Source of the DNA: Candidatus Zhuqueibacterota bacterium
Lineage (GTDB): Bacteria; Zhuqueibacterota; Zhuqueibacteria; Thermofontimicrobiales; Thiofontviventaceae
Direction of reading: 5' to 3'
NCBI GenBank assembly: GCA_016931935.1
Contig: JAFGDW010000157.1
Coordinates: 1 to 64,000, forward strand
DNA: 64,000 bases
Positions 17,683 to 26,429 of this stretch are shown one piece after another. The notes under the pieces were generated by a model. That model saw nothing but the letters and a program-made list of their open reading frames with translations, was not told the origin of the DNA and did not search any database. The first letter of the stretch is position 1. The number at the start of each line of letters is the position of its first letter. The position numbers and the translations under genes are program-made.

Positions 17683-18770
17683 CCTATCATTGTAAAAAAA
17701 CTAGCGCTGCGCTTGAGCACCCGTATATGCTTTCATTTGGAACCGTACATACATTCGATTCTGTCATGACCTATCTTCTGGATGATGACAGATTGATCGG
17801 TGTCGGTGAATCAACCGCATTGCCCGGGTACAGTAAAGAAACCCAGGACGATATTTATCAGTGGTCATCCGATTTTCTGGAACTGCATGCTGAAAAATTA
17901 CCGGATCAAATGCATAACATCATCTGCAAGCAATCCACGCCGGGATTCTTGCAGGCATCGCTGTTATCTGCGATTGAATCGGCAATTATGCATAGCGACA
18001 TTTTTGCAATGAATGAAATTGCAGTACCGATTATCGGACTTGTCACGCAGCGTGCTTACAGCATGCTTCAAGCGGAAATTGAATCGCTGGTATCGCGCTA
18101 TAATACGCTAAAAATGAAAATCGGGATGGATGTCTTTTTTGATGCCCAGCGCGTACGCATGGTACAGATGCTTGTGCCGGAACAAACAAAAATCCGGCTG
18201 GATGCCAATCAGGCATTTACTTATAATCAAATTGAAGAATTTCTCTACTGGATCGATCCGGATCAAATTCAATATATTGAGCAGCCGTTGCCGATTGACC
18301 AATGGGACGAAATGGCAAAACTAAATGCTGCATTTCCCCAATTCAATTTTATGCTGGATGAATCTATCAGTTCGATTGATGATATTGATCGCGCTGCGGA
18401 TATGAATTGTTGTCATTATATAAAGCTCAAATTGTTTAAATGCGGCTCTGTCAGCCGTACAATTGATTTAGCCCGGCATGCCCATGAACGTGGGTTAAAA
18501 GTGATTCTGGGAAACGGTGTGCAAAATATAATCGGCGCTTTATACGAGGCATATATTTATCATCAATTACTGAATTTGGGAATTGATGTCACGGCGACAG
18601 AGTCGATCGGCCCATTGAAACTTCGGGTGCAACCGGAGTCATTGTTTCAATTAAATGGTGCGACGTTAGTGTTGAATCCAAAACAGATATTGGTGCATGA
18701 ATATCATCATTCTCAATTGCTACAGCCGGAATTCGCTGGCAGTGATCAACGCGCTCGATTCGTCCTATAA
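17673..18770 (+). CDS. Enolase-superfamily enzyme of the dipeptide epimerase/muconate cycloisomerase subgroup
   Basis: The 365-residue protein keeps every catalytic residue of the subgroup. These are the acid/base motif LKMKIG (Lys147, Lys149), metal ligands Asp177 (LDANQAF), Glu203 (YIEQPLP) and Asp229 (MLDES), and the second base in YIKLKLFKCG (Lys251). The capping-domain phrase GVGESTALPGYSKET matches the Ala-Glu epimerase/OSBS/muconate cycloisomerase branch. In the cytoplasm such enzymes epimerise an alpha carbon of dipeptides or cyclise/dehydrate acids. Menaquinone genes are absent here and an ATP-grasp ligase follows, so epimerisation of an amino-acid-containing intermediate is the more likely role. 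Its end overlaps the next gene by 74 bases, which is unusually long. Confidence 0.82.
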   Translation: MAITYHCKKTSAALEHPYMLSFGTVHTFDSVMTYLLDDDRLIGVGESTALPGYSKETQDDIYQWSSDFLELHAEKLPDQMHNIICKQSTPGFLQASLLSAIESAIMHSDIFAMNEIAVPIIGLVTQRAYSMLQAEIESLVSRYNTLKMKIGMDVFFDAQRVRMVQMLVPEQTKIRLDANQAFTYNQIEEFLYWIDPDQIQYIEQPLPIDQWDEMAKLNAAFPQFNFMLDESISSIDDIDRAADMNCCHYIKLKLFKCGSVSRTIDLARHAHERGLKVILGNGVQNIIGALYEAYIYHQLLNLGIDVTATESIGPLKLRVQPESLFQLNGATLVLNPKQILVHEYHHSQLLQPEFAGSDQRARFVL

Positions 18771-19857
18771 TCTAATCGGGGGAGCAGTCGGAGACACAAC
18801 ACAATCACCGTTTATCGATCGTTGGCTAAAATCAAAACGATTGTCGGAGATTTTCAGGCACACGGCGCCAACGGATGATATCGACACATTTCGCGATGAT
18901 ATTATTCAGGCATGCAAAAACTATCGGGCGGATGCAATTCTGGCATCCGGGACAACAATCACAAATTATTTATCATTCATTAAAAATGATTTTCAAGCTT
19001 CAACAAATTGCACGGTGCTTGTTGAAGATTATATGAAGCTAAAAACCGTGGCGGATAAATGGAACTGTTATGAACTCTGTCAAAAAATCGGAATCCCAAC
19101 GCCACGATCTGTTCTTTTAACATCGGAAAGCGACCTGCAAACAATAGTGAATCACTTTCAATTTCCGGTAATTGCCAAGCCGCGGGATTCGTTTGCATCG
19201 CGGGGGGTACACCTATTTTCATCACAGGATGAATTCAACAAGTATGCATCCACTCAGACTAACGATAAATTTCTAAACAGCACATATCTCGTTCAGGAAA
19301 TTGTCAGTGGTGAGCTGCATGATGTCACTTCCTGTAGCAATAGTGGCCGGGTGATGTCCATGCTTACGCAGCAGCGATTGATGACACTGTACGACTTTGG
19401 CGGCGGCGGCATTATTAATCAAACCACGGATGAGCCGGATTTGCGAACAGATGCTGAAAAGATTATCAAGTATTTGAATTGGAATGGTATACTGGAATTC
19501 GATTTTATCGTCAACGAACGTGGCCATTACCTGCTTGAATGTAATCCCAAAATTTGGGGCACCACGGCGTTGACAGTGGCAGCAGGCTTAAATATGCCGC
19601 AACAATTAATCGATCTGTTTGTATTGAAAAAAAACGTTGAACCGATGGCCAATTATCAGGTGGGATTACAATACAAGTGGCTGTTCCCGGAATGTGTGTA
19701 CCACTGGACGACAAAACCGCGAACAGTTGCAGCCGTCACACGGCGAATAAAAAACACGTTTCACCGTAATGGAGCACACCGGGTAATGCATAATATAGCT
19801 TGGAGCGATACGCTGCATTTAATAGGAATTGTGCTCAATAAGAGCCAGTTTTCTTAA
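18697..19857 (+). CDS. ATP-grasp carboxylate-amine ligase
   Basis: The 386-residue product has the pre-ATP-grasp phrase NIIILNCYSRNSLAVINAL, then the ATP-binding region with IAKPRDSFASRGV (phosphate-binding Lys and Gly-rich loop). The metal-binding end is LEFDFIVNERGHYLLECNPK, which carries the conserved Glu and Asn. This is the CarB-like branch, which activates a carboxylate as acyl phosphate and joins it to an amine. Next to a dipeptide-epimerase-like enzyme it may ligate amino acids to each other or to an amino or uronic sugar. The ATG at 18697 is right because the Rossmann-like strand begins there, despite the 74-base overlap with the upstream gene. It is the last gene before a 369-base gap. 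Confidence 0.85.
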   Translation: MNIIILNCYSRNSLAVINALDSSYNLIGGAVGDTTQSPFIDRWLKSKRLSEIFRHTAPTDDIDTFRDDIIQACKNYRADAILASGTTITNYLSFIKNDFQASTNCTVLVEDYMKLKTVADKWNCYELCQKIGIPTPRSVLLTSESDLQTIVNHFQFPVIAKPRDSFASRGVHLFSSQDEFNKYASTQTNDKFLNSTYLVQEIVSGELHDVTSCSNSGRVMSMLTQQRLMTLYDFGGGGIINQTTDEPDLRTDAEKIIKYLNWNGILEFDFIVNERGHYLLECNPKIWGTTALTVAAGLNMPQQLIDLFVLKKNVEPMANYQVGLQYKWLFPECVYHWTTKPRTVAAVTRRIKNTFHRNGAHRVMHNIAWSDTLHLIGIVLNKSQFS

Positions 19858-20226
19858 TAAATGTAATGGGGATAGTGTTTCCTGTTTTAATTGCAAAACA
19901 AGAAAATGGGTATGGGTTGAGTAAAGTAATTTTTCTGCTTTCCTGAAACAATTTTTTGCTATTTGAACTAAACCCTTCCCCCATCCCCTTCCCTTACAAA
20001 GGGACGGGGAGAATTTAACGATTTAATTCTCATCCCTAATTATTACTATCCATAATCAGATTTTATTTCTTTTTCACGAGCACCAGGAAAAACAAAAACA
20101 GAAAACCAGAATAATTAAAATTCATCATAAGTCAAGTATTAGATTTTTCACTTTGTGTTCTTGGTGACTTCGTGGCAAATTTTTCGATAAACAGTGTTAT
20201 ATCATATACGTTAAAGAGAAAAAATT
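19858..20226. other. Intergenic region with a C-rich hairpin
   Basis: No gene is seen. TCCCCTTCCCTT (19984-19995) pairs with AAGGGACGGGGA (19999-20010) with one mismatch, but no T-run follows. A phrase near 20155-20190 (TTGTGTTCTTGGTGACTTCGTGGC) resembles one near 12357. The region probably contains the promoter for the genes starting at 20227, but I could not fix its elements. Confidence 0.5.
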
Positions 20227-22254
20227 ATGTGTGGAATTTTTGGTGTTGTCTGTAAATCCGAACAGACGAATAATCTGCCCAAATCGTTACAATTTCTCGC
20301 CCGGCTTTCCGAGTCGCGTGGCAAGGAAGCTGGCGGCTTTATGTTTGCGCTGAATAATTCCATTCATGTATTTAAACGTCCGCAACCAGTGACGGTGTTA
20401 CTAAAAAGCAGTGAGTATCGAACATATTATCAATCGACCATACAGCAAAAAATCTTAGCAAGTAATACACCGGTTGTAGCCATTGGCCATTCGCGTTTGG
20501 TTACAAACGGAGCCCAAACAGTGCATGCCAATAATCAGCCGGTCGCAACCGAAGGCGTGGTTGGCGTGCATAACGGCATCATTGTGAACGACCAGAAGCT
20601 CTGGAAACAATTTGGCTGGCAGCATCCGGATAATGCATTGGATTCGGAGATCATTTTTCGCTTGAGCCGGTACTTCCTGACTAAATCAGGTTCATTGCCT
20701 GATGCTATTGCGTGTACGTTCCAAACCATCAAAGGCTCGGCTTCAATTGCCATGTTAATAGATGATCAGAATTATCTGACACTGGCAACTAATAACGGCT
20801 CCGTTTACACGTGTCGGAACGATGCGCATAATTTCCTGGCATTTGCGTCGGAACGCTATATTGTGGATAAATTGATTGAGCAACCGTTTCTCAATGGTCA
20901 TTCCCCTGGATGTATCATTTCTCAGCTAGTTCCGGGAACTGCATGCCTCGTCAATTTAATGGATTTGACTGAGCAACACTTTTTTTTGAATGACAGTCAT
21001 TCGCTGGATTCAACCCGGTTCATACCGACAGCGAAACGGACACTGGTGGATGTACAGCCAGCACAGTCGGACTCGGCGAGATATAAGGGAATTACAATTC
21101 ATCCAAATGGACCGGTTCCGAAAAATTTTATCACGCATGCGGACAAGGTTGAACGCGCCGTAAATACCTTGCAGCGCTGTACACGCTGTTTGTTGCCATC
21201 CACCATGCCATTTGTTGATTTTGATAAAGACGGTGTGTGCCGGTACTGCCGAACCTATCAATCGGTTCCGGTAAAAGGTCATGCGGCGTTTGAGGCGCTG
21301 GTCGCGCCATATCGGAAAACACGCCACCAACAGGATGTGATTATCGGCTATAGCGGCGGCCGTGACAGCAGCTACGCGTTGCATTACTTTAAAAAAGTGT
21401 TAGGCATGCAACCCATTACCTACACGTATGACTGGGGAATGGTCACCGATCTGGCGCGGCGAAATATTTCCCGTATGTGCGCCAAACTGGGAGTGGAAAA
21501 TATTCTCATTTCCGCAGACATTCAGCGGAAACGGACATTCATTCGGCAAAATATTGAAGCCTGGCTAAAGCGACCACATCTCGGTATGGTGCCGTTGTTT
21601 ATGGCCGGCGACAAGCAGTTCTTTCATTATGCAAAAGTGCTGAGCAAGCGTACCGGCATCGATCTGGTGTTTTATGCGCGCAATGTGTATGAGAAAACCA
21701 ATTTCAAAACCGGATTCTGCGGGATTCATGAAAATCAGGATTTAAACAAACGGGTGTATGAACTTTCCCTGGCGGGAAAAATGAAATTGACATATTTCTA
21801 TGCCAGACAATTGCTAACAAATCCGGCATATTTAAACAGTTCACTGATTGATACCGGCTGGTCATTCTTCCTTTCCTTTTTCACGAAACATCTGCATCGC
21901 CAGATTTTTCAGTACATTCCCTGGAATGAACACGAAATAATGACCACTTTGCGGAACGAATACGACTGGGAAACTGCCGGCGACACATCCGCCACATGGA
22001 GAATCGGCGATGGGACGGCTGCATTCTACAATTATATATATTATGTTGTTGCCGGTTTTACAGAAACCGACACATTTTTAAGCAACCTGATCCGCGCAGG
22101 ATTAATAACACGCGCTGCTGCACTCAAACGTGCGCAGCAGGAAAACAGACCACGATTCGAGTCCATCAGGTGGTACTGTCAAATTATCGGACTCGATTTT
22201 GAAAATACACTGCGAGCAATTCAGCAGATACCAATCATGTATCAAATGGGGTGA
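20227..22254 (+). CDS. Fusion: class II glutamine amidotransferase + WbpG/PseA-type N-acetyl sugar amidotransferase
   Basis: Residues about 1-270 are an Ntn-type glutaminase: Cys2 in MCGIFGVV as nucleophile, GHSRLVTNGAQ, then VVGVHNGIIVND, the pattern of PurF/GlmS. Residues about 310-600 are a WbpG/PseA-type synthetase with a zinc knuckle (Cys317, Cys320 in RCTRCLLPS and the CRYC pair near 340), the PP-loop GYSGGRDSSYALHYF near 373, and TYDWGMVTDLARRNI. WbpG-type enzymes make acetamidino sugars by attacking an adenylated N-acetyl group, and in Pseudomonas they take ammonia from a separate HisH-like class I subunit. Here a class II glutaminase seems built in. It overlaps the next gene by ATGA. 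The product is predicted to be an amidino or amide-bearing sugar. Confidence 0.87.
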   Translation: MCGIFGVVCKSEQTNNLPKSLQFLARLSESRGKEAGGFMFALNNSIHVFKRPQPVTVLLKSSEYRTYYQSTIQQKILASNTPVVAIGHSRLVTNGAQTVHANNQPVATEGVVGVHNGIIVNDQKLWKQFGWQHPDNALDSEIIFRLSRYFLTKSGSLPDAIACTFQTIKGSASIAMLIDDQNYLTLATNNGSVYTCRNDAHNFLAFASERYIVDKLIEQPFLNGHSPGCIISQLVPGTACLVNLMDLTEQHFFLNDSHSLDSTRFIPTAKRTLVDVQPAQSDSARYKGITIHPNGPVPKNFITHADKVERAVNTLQRCTRCLLPSTMPFVDFDKDGVCRYCRTYQSVPVKGHAAFEALVAPYRKTRHQQDVIIGYSGGRDSSYALHYFKKVLGMQPITYTYDWGMVTDLARRNISRMCAKLGVENILISADIQRKRTFIRQNIEAWLKRPHLGMVPLFMAGDKQFFHYAKVLSKRTGIDLVFYARNVYEKTNFKTGFCGIHENQDLNKRVYELSLAGKMKLTYFYARQLLTNPAYLNSSLIDTGWSFFLSFFTKHLHRQIFQYIPWNEHEIMTTLRNEYDWETAGDTSATWRIGDGTAAFYNYIYYVVAGFTETDTFLSNLIRAGLITRAAALKRAQQENRPRFESIRWYCQIIGLDFENTLRAIQQIPIMYQMG

Positions 22255-23303
22255 TGAAGATGATGACGATGATTTCATTTGCAAAGAACAGTGTTCTGAA
22301 ATTGATGATTCATGGATTGAACCTATACTATTGGTTCAGTAATCGCAAACGAACCGGATTTACGCAACAAATGGTAATATCATCACGGGAAGTCAAAACC
22401 GCGCTTCCGCTGGATGGACCAAAATTTATGCGCTATCCGTCGTTCGTTATAGAAAACGACCTGCCATATCTCGTAAGTTACGGGTTTCAGAATGGCTGGA
22501 GAATTTTTGTTCAGCGGAATTTCAGAACACCAGTTTGTTTGACACCGGATTCAGGTTACCAAAACAATAAAGGACCATCTGCCGTGTTTTATGGTGGATT
22601 TCTATATATTGCCTTTCATTCCGGTTTTCGCGGCCACCGCCAGATAAAGGTGGCAAAATCGAATCATACACTTATCCATATCGACGAAGTAACAATTGTC
22701 CCGGACGGTTTAAAAGGCGATATGCACTATCCGTTCCTTACTGTGAATAACGATACGATGTTTTTATTATTCTCGATTCGTCGAGAGTCGTATCGCTTTG
22801 AAAATTATTATGTCATAGTCAACGACTCCCTGAAGTGGTCAAAACCGCATCGCGTGCAATTACCCGGCACCCAGGGACGGCGACTGCAATGCGTCTGCGA
22901 TGAAAACGGCCTGTTCTACGTGACGTGGGAAACGTATGGCAAAGTATACCTCGGAATTTCATCGAACTTCAAACGTTGGGAAGTTGCCGACATCATCGAC
23001 GTAAATTCCTATCGTCCGCGGATTTCGAAGGTGGGAGAACTTATCCGCATCGTTTATGAAAAACACACCGATGATATCAACCAAATTAAACTGGCAACGT
23101 GGTGTAAATCCAGCATTCACTATGAAACCCTTTACGAAAGCTGCGATTATCTGTCACGGCCATCCAATATTATTGATGTCGGCGATCACACACTGGTTGC
23201 ATGGACATCGCATCAAATTGGCGGTGAACAGATATTTTATCGACAAATGAAAGTCGCACCGGTTGTCGAACCGGAGTATATTTTCGAAGAGGTATATGAG
23301 TAG
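22251..23303 (+). CDS. Sialidase/glycosidase-like beta-propeller protein
   Basis: The 350-residue protein has repeated short beta units with an aromatic-rich style typical of five- or six-bladed propellers: MRYPSFVIENDLPYLVSY, GPSAVFYGGFLYIAF, MHYPFLTVNNDTMFLLF, RRLQCVCDENGLFYVTW, RPRISKVGELIRIVY and RPSNIIDVGDHTLVAW. This resembles sialidase-like or GH43/GH130-like folds, but I cannot see the catalytic triad of any of these with certainty. There is no obvious signal peptide, although the N-terminus is hydrophobic. It is coupled by ATGA to the amidotransferase fusion, so it probably serves the same glycan. The start could also be one of several nearby ATGs. Confidence 0.65.
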   Translation: MMKMMTMISFAKNSVLKLMIHGLNLYYWFSNRKRTGFTQQMVISSREVKTALPLDGPKFMRYPSFVIENDLPYLVSYGFQNGWRIFVQRNFRTPVCLTPDSGYQNNKGPSAVFYGGFLYIAFHSGFRGHRQIKVAKSNHTLIHIDEVTIVPDGLKGDMHYPFLTVNNDTMFLLFSIRRESYRFENYYVIVNDSLKWSKPHRVQLPGTQGRRLQCVCDENGLFYVTWETYGKVYLGISSNFKRWEVADIIDVNSYRPRISKVGELIRIVYEKHTDDINQIKLATWCKSSIHYETLYESCDYLSRPSNIIDVGDHTLVAWTSHQIGGEQIFYRQMKVAPVVEPEYIFEEVYE

Positions 23304-23476
23304 AAATTCATATTGAGAATGTTGTTGATAACAATTTTCAGTGATCGGTAATCAATGATCAGCACCCAAAAACGACCGATCACTGATAACCGATCACCGA
23401 TTACTTGATTTCGGGCGCAATGTCACAATTGTAATGTCAGCACCATACGATATGTAAAAATAAACAGAGCGGATTC
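23304..23476. repeat. Intergenic GTGATCGG/CCGATCAC repeats
   Basis: GTGATCGG occurs at 23341-23348 and its inverse CCGATCAC at 23376-23383 and 23390-23397, within a stretch of related TGATCA/GATCAC words. It can fold into alternative hairpins. A similar ACCGATCACC word lies at 1950-1959. This looks like a low-complexity dispersed intergenic repeat. Confidence 0.55.
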
Positions 23477-24583
23477 ATGAGTATTTTATTCTTTTTTGTG
23501 CATCCATCAAAATTTCATTTGTTTAAACATACAATCCGCCATTTGAAGTCAAAAGGATATGATGTTGATATTGCGATTGTTTCCAAGGATGTGCTGGAAC
23601 AGCTTGTTAAAACCGAAGGCTGGCATTACACCAACATTGCCCCAAACGGCCGTCGATCCAAACGTCTGAAGGGGTGGGCAGCAACGATATATCATGCCTG
23701 GCGCACGATTCGGGCGTTGCAACGTCTGACTCGCTCCAAAAAGTACAATCTGTTCGTAACAGATGACTTGCTAAGTGTAATCGGCTGGATGCGCAAAGTG
23801 ACAACCCTGCATTTTCAGGATAGTGATTTGCATGTAGTACCTGAAAGCGCTGCGCTATTGGAATTAGCCACTTATGTGGTGGCGCCGTCCTATACAATTC
23901 TCGGCCGCTATAGTGTCAAAAAGTTACCATACAATGGCTACCACGAACTGGCGTACCTGCATCCGAATTATTTTGAACCGGATGAATCGATTGTGTCGTC
24001 AATTCGAAAACCGGGTGTCCCCTATTTCATCATTCGATTGGTATCGTTAACCGCGACCCACGATCAGCACAAACGGGGATTGAATGACGAGCAGGTGCAT
24101 CGTCTTATTAGTTTACTAAGTCAGGCCGGGGATGTATATATCTCAGCCGAACGGCAGTTGCCGGATGATCTTGAACCGTACCGGCTGCCAACACCGCCGG
24201 AAGCCATCCTGCACGTACTGGCGTTCGCCGATATGTTGATAAGCGACAGCCAGACCATGACCACCGAAGCCGCGTTGCTGGGAACACCGGCAATTCGCTG
24301 CAATGACTTTGTTGGCCGCATCAGCTCGATGGAACGGCTGGAGCACGAATACGGATTGACATTCGGATTTTTACCAGATAAATTTGATGATATGATGGCA
24401 TTTATCCATCAACTACTCGACATGCCCAATCGGAAAACAGTCTGGCAAAAACGCCGAAAACGCATGTTGATAGATACAATCGATGTCACGGAATTCATTA
24501 TAGAGACCATTAAAGAATACAGCAGGAAAAGTGATGTGCGGTATCGCGCTGTGCTACAGTCCAGTACGTGTCGGGCAGAATGA
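23477..24583 (+). CDS. DUF354-type glycosyltransferase-like protein (GT-B fold)
   Basis: The 368-residue protein resembles the DUF354 family, a GT-B fold group related to UDP-GlcNAc 2-epimerase and MurG. N-terminal ILFFFVHPSKFHLFK precedes a Rossmann domain, and the C-terminal donor half has FADMLISDSQTMTTEAALLG and TPAIRCNDFVGRIS. These proteins occur in archaeal and bacterial surface-glycan loci and probably transfer or modify a nucleotide sugar in the cytoplasm. The last 17 codons extend into the next gene, a 50-base overlap, so the extreme C-terminus (after about residue 350) is likely not part of the fold. It stands at the head of a coupled run with AsnB and a GT4 enzyme. Confidence 0.8.
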   Translation: MSILFFFVHPSKFHLFKHTIRHLKSKGYDVDIAIVSKDVLEQLVKTEGWHYTNIAPNGRRSKRLKGWAATIYHAWRTIRALQRLTRSKKYNLFVTDDLLSVIGWMRKVTTLHFQDSDLHVVPESAALLELATYVVAPSYTILGRYSVKKLPYNGYHELAYLHPNYFEPDESIVSSIRKPGVPYFIIRLVSLTATHDQHKRGLNDEQVHRLISLLSQAGDVYISAERQLPDDLEPYRLPTPPEAILHVLAFADMLISDSQTMTTEAALLGTPAIRCNDFVGRISSMERLEHEYGLTFGFLPDKFDDMMAFIHQLLDMPNRKTVWQKRRKRMLIDTIDVTEFIIETIKEYSRKSDVRYRAVLQSSTCRAE

Positions 24584-26429
24584 AACGGAAACGATCCGGC
24601 GGATGAACGCGTTGCAACGCCATCGCGGTCCTGATGATGAGGGTATCTCCGTTCACGCTCATTGCATTCTTGGACACGTGCGGTTAGCAATTATCGATTT
24701 GACGGATGCCGGACACCAACCGTTTGTATCGACTGATGGCCGTTTTGAACTGGTGTACAACGGAGAGATATATAATTACATCGAATTACGTTACGAATTG
24801 ACAGCACTGGGCTGGCAGTTTCATACACAGACAGATACTGAAGTGTTATTAACAGCCTGGCAGCAATTTGGGCCATCCTGTTTGGATAAGTTAAATGGCA
24901 TGTTTGCCTTTGCCGTTTATGATACAATTGAAAATATGTTGTTCTTTGCCAGAGACCGGTTTGGAATCAAACCGCTGTATTACACACACATGGGGCATCA
25001 CTGGTATTTTGCTTCGGAAATTAAAACATTTTTGGCAATACCCGATTTCCAGCGAACATTGAACTATCAGGCATTGTTTGAATTCCTGGTTTTTAATCGG
25101 ACAGATATAGGTGAATCAACCTTTCTTGAGGAAATCAATCGGCTGCCCAAAGGGCATTACGCATTGTTAAACAATGAAGAATTGACTCTCCGGCAATGGT
25201 GGAAACCGAGTTCACAGAATACAGAATTTCAACCGCTGCAATCGCTTTATGAATCGATTGACGAGACAATGACGTCATCAGTTGCGCTCCGCCTGCGCAG
25301 TGATGTACCGATGGGCACCTGTTTAAGCGGCGGCCTGGATTCATCGATCATTACCGGGATTGTTCATGAGCATCATGCTGTGGAGACCGATTTTGCAACA
25401 TTCACCGCTGCGTTTCCGGGCTATCCGTTCGACGAAACAAACTATATTGATGCGCTGAACAGAAAGTATCATTTCAGGAACATACGAACGATGCCGTTGG
25501 CAGAAAAATGTCTGGATAATTTTGCGGCATTTGTTCGTTGCCAGGATGAACCAACACCAAGTCCGTCATACTTTGCTCAATATGAAGTTATGCGGCTGGC
25601 ACGGGAGCACGGCATCACCGTAATGCTTGATGGCCAGGGCGGCGATGAAAATTTTGCTGGGCATCAATATATGCACGCATACCATCTGCTTGGCTTGCTG
25701 TATGCCAGGCGTTGGGACAAGGCATTTCATGAAGGTTGGAACATACTTCGGCGCAAGCAGGAATGGCTGACGTGGCAAACATTTCTATATGGATTATTAC
25801 CAAATTCGCTCAAAAAGCAATCAATTCGAGCGACGCGTCCGTTTATCAGTGCGGATTTTTTCCAGCATCACATTGGATTAAGCCCGGTATACAACCAATT
25901 TCTGAATGCGCGTTCGCTGAACGATTCGATTGTCCAGCATTTCAAACATAAACTGGAACACTTGCTCCGCGCTGAAGATCGTAACTCGATGGCATTCTCA
26001 ATTGAAGCACGGGTTCCGTATCTCGACTACCGGCTTGTGGAATTGCTATTGAATATCCCGGAGTCGCTAAAAATTCATGCCGGTGAAACAAAGCGGTTAC
26101 AAAAGCAAGCATTGGGAAAATACACGGTGCCGGAGATTCTCAACCGTACGGATAAAGTCGGATTTGCAACTCCGGTACGGGAGTGGATGCAAACACCCAT
26201 ATGGCAAGCACATACGCAGCGCAGCGCAGATTTTCTTCACAATCGGCTGCCGGACGTATTCCCGACCATTCGATTGGCAACACTGAATCCGATCGATTGC
26301 TGGAAACTAAATCAAGTCGCTGAATGGATTACTATTTTTATCGATGAGAAAAAAACTGACAATTCTAATCTTCGCCCGGTTGTCCGATCAGAAGCTGAAG
26401 TCAAAATTGGCGCCAATCGCCCGGCTTAA
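24534..26429 (+). CDS. AsnB-type class II amidotransferase (copy A)
   Basis: The 631-residue enzyme has the glutaminase nucleophile Cys2 (MCGIALCYS), HRGPDDEG, NGEIYNY and ARDRFGIKPLYY, then the synthetase PP-loop LSGGLDSS near 265 and EARVPYLDYRLVE. It should hydrolyse glutamine and pass ammonia to an adenylated carboxylate. In glycan loci such homologues often amidate uronic acids rather than aspartate. The start must be ATG 24534 so that Cys becomes residue 1 after Met removal; GTG 24531 would block this. Its second ATP-side motif reads LDGQGGDENFAG, unlike the S-G-x-G-x-D-E of the other copies in the locus. It overlaps the following gene by 86 bases. Confidence 0.9.
   Translation: MCGIALCYSPVRVGQNETETIRRMNALQRHRGPDDEGISVHAHCILGHVRLAIIDLTDAGHQPFVSTDGRFELVYNGEIYNYIELRYELTALGWQFHTQTDTEVLLTAWQQFGPSCLDKLNGMFAFAVYDTIENMLFFARDRFGIKPLYYTHMGHHWYFASEIKTFLAIPDFQRTLNYQALFEFLVFNRTDIGESTFLEEINRLPKGHYALLNNEELTLRQWWKPSSQNTEFQPLQSLYESIDETMTSSVALRLRSDVPMGTCLSGGLDSSIITGIVHEHHAVETDFATFTAAFPGYPFDETNYIDALNRKYHFRNIRTMPLAEKCLDNFAAFVRCQDEPTPSPSYFAQYEVMRLAREHGITVMLDGQGGDENFAGHQYMHAYHLLGLLYARRWDKAFHEGWNILRRKQEWLTWQTFLYGLLPNSLKKQSIRATRPFISADFFQHHIGLSPVYNQFLNARSLNDSIVQHFKHKLEHLLRAEDRNSMAFSIEARVPYLDYRLVELLLNIPESLKIHAGETKRLQKQALGKYTVPEILNRTDKVGFATPVREWMQTPIWQAHTQRSADFLHNRLPDVFPTIRLATLNPIDCWKLNQVAEWITIFIDEKKTDNSNLRPVVRSEAEVKIGANRPA

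Noticed and set aside
17673-18770. o-Succinylbenzoate synthase (menaquinone pathway) as identity of the enolase-superfamily enzyme
   Set aside because: No other menaquinone genes are near, and the ATP-grasp and flavodoxin context does not fit. The fold alone cannot exclude it, so it stays an alternative.
19984-20010. Intrinsic terminator of the ATP-grasp transcript
   Set aside because: The stem is good, but it is over 120 bases past the stop and has no T-run on the plus strand.
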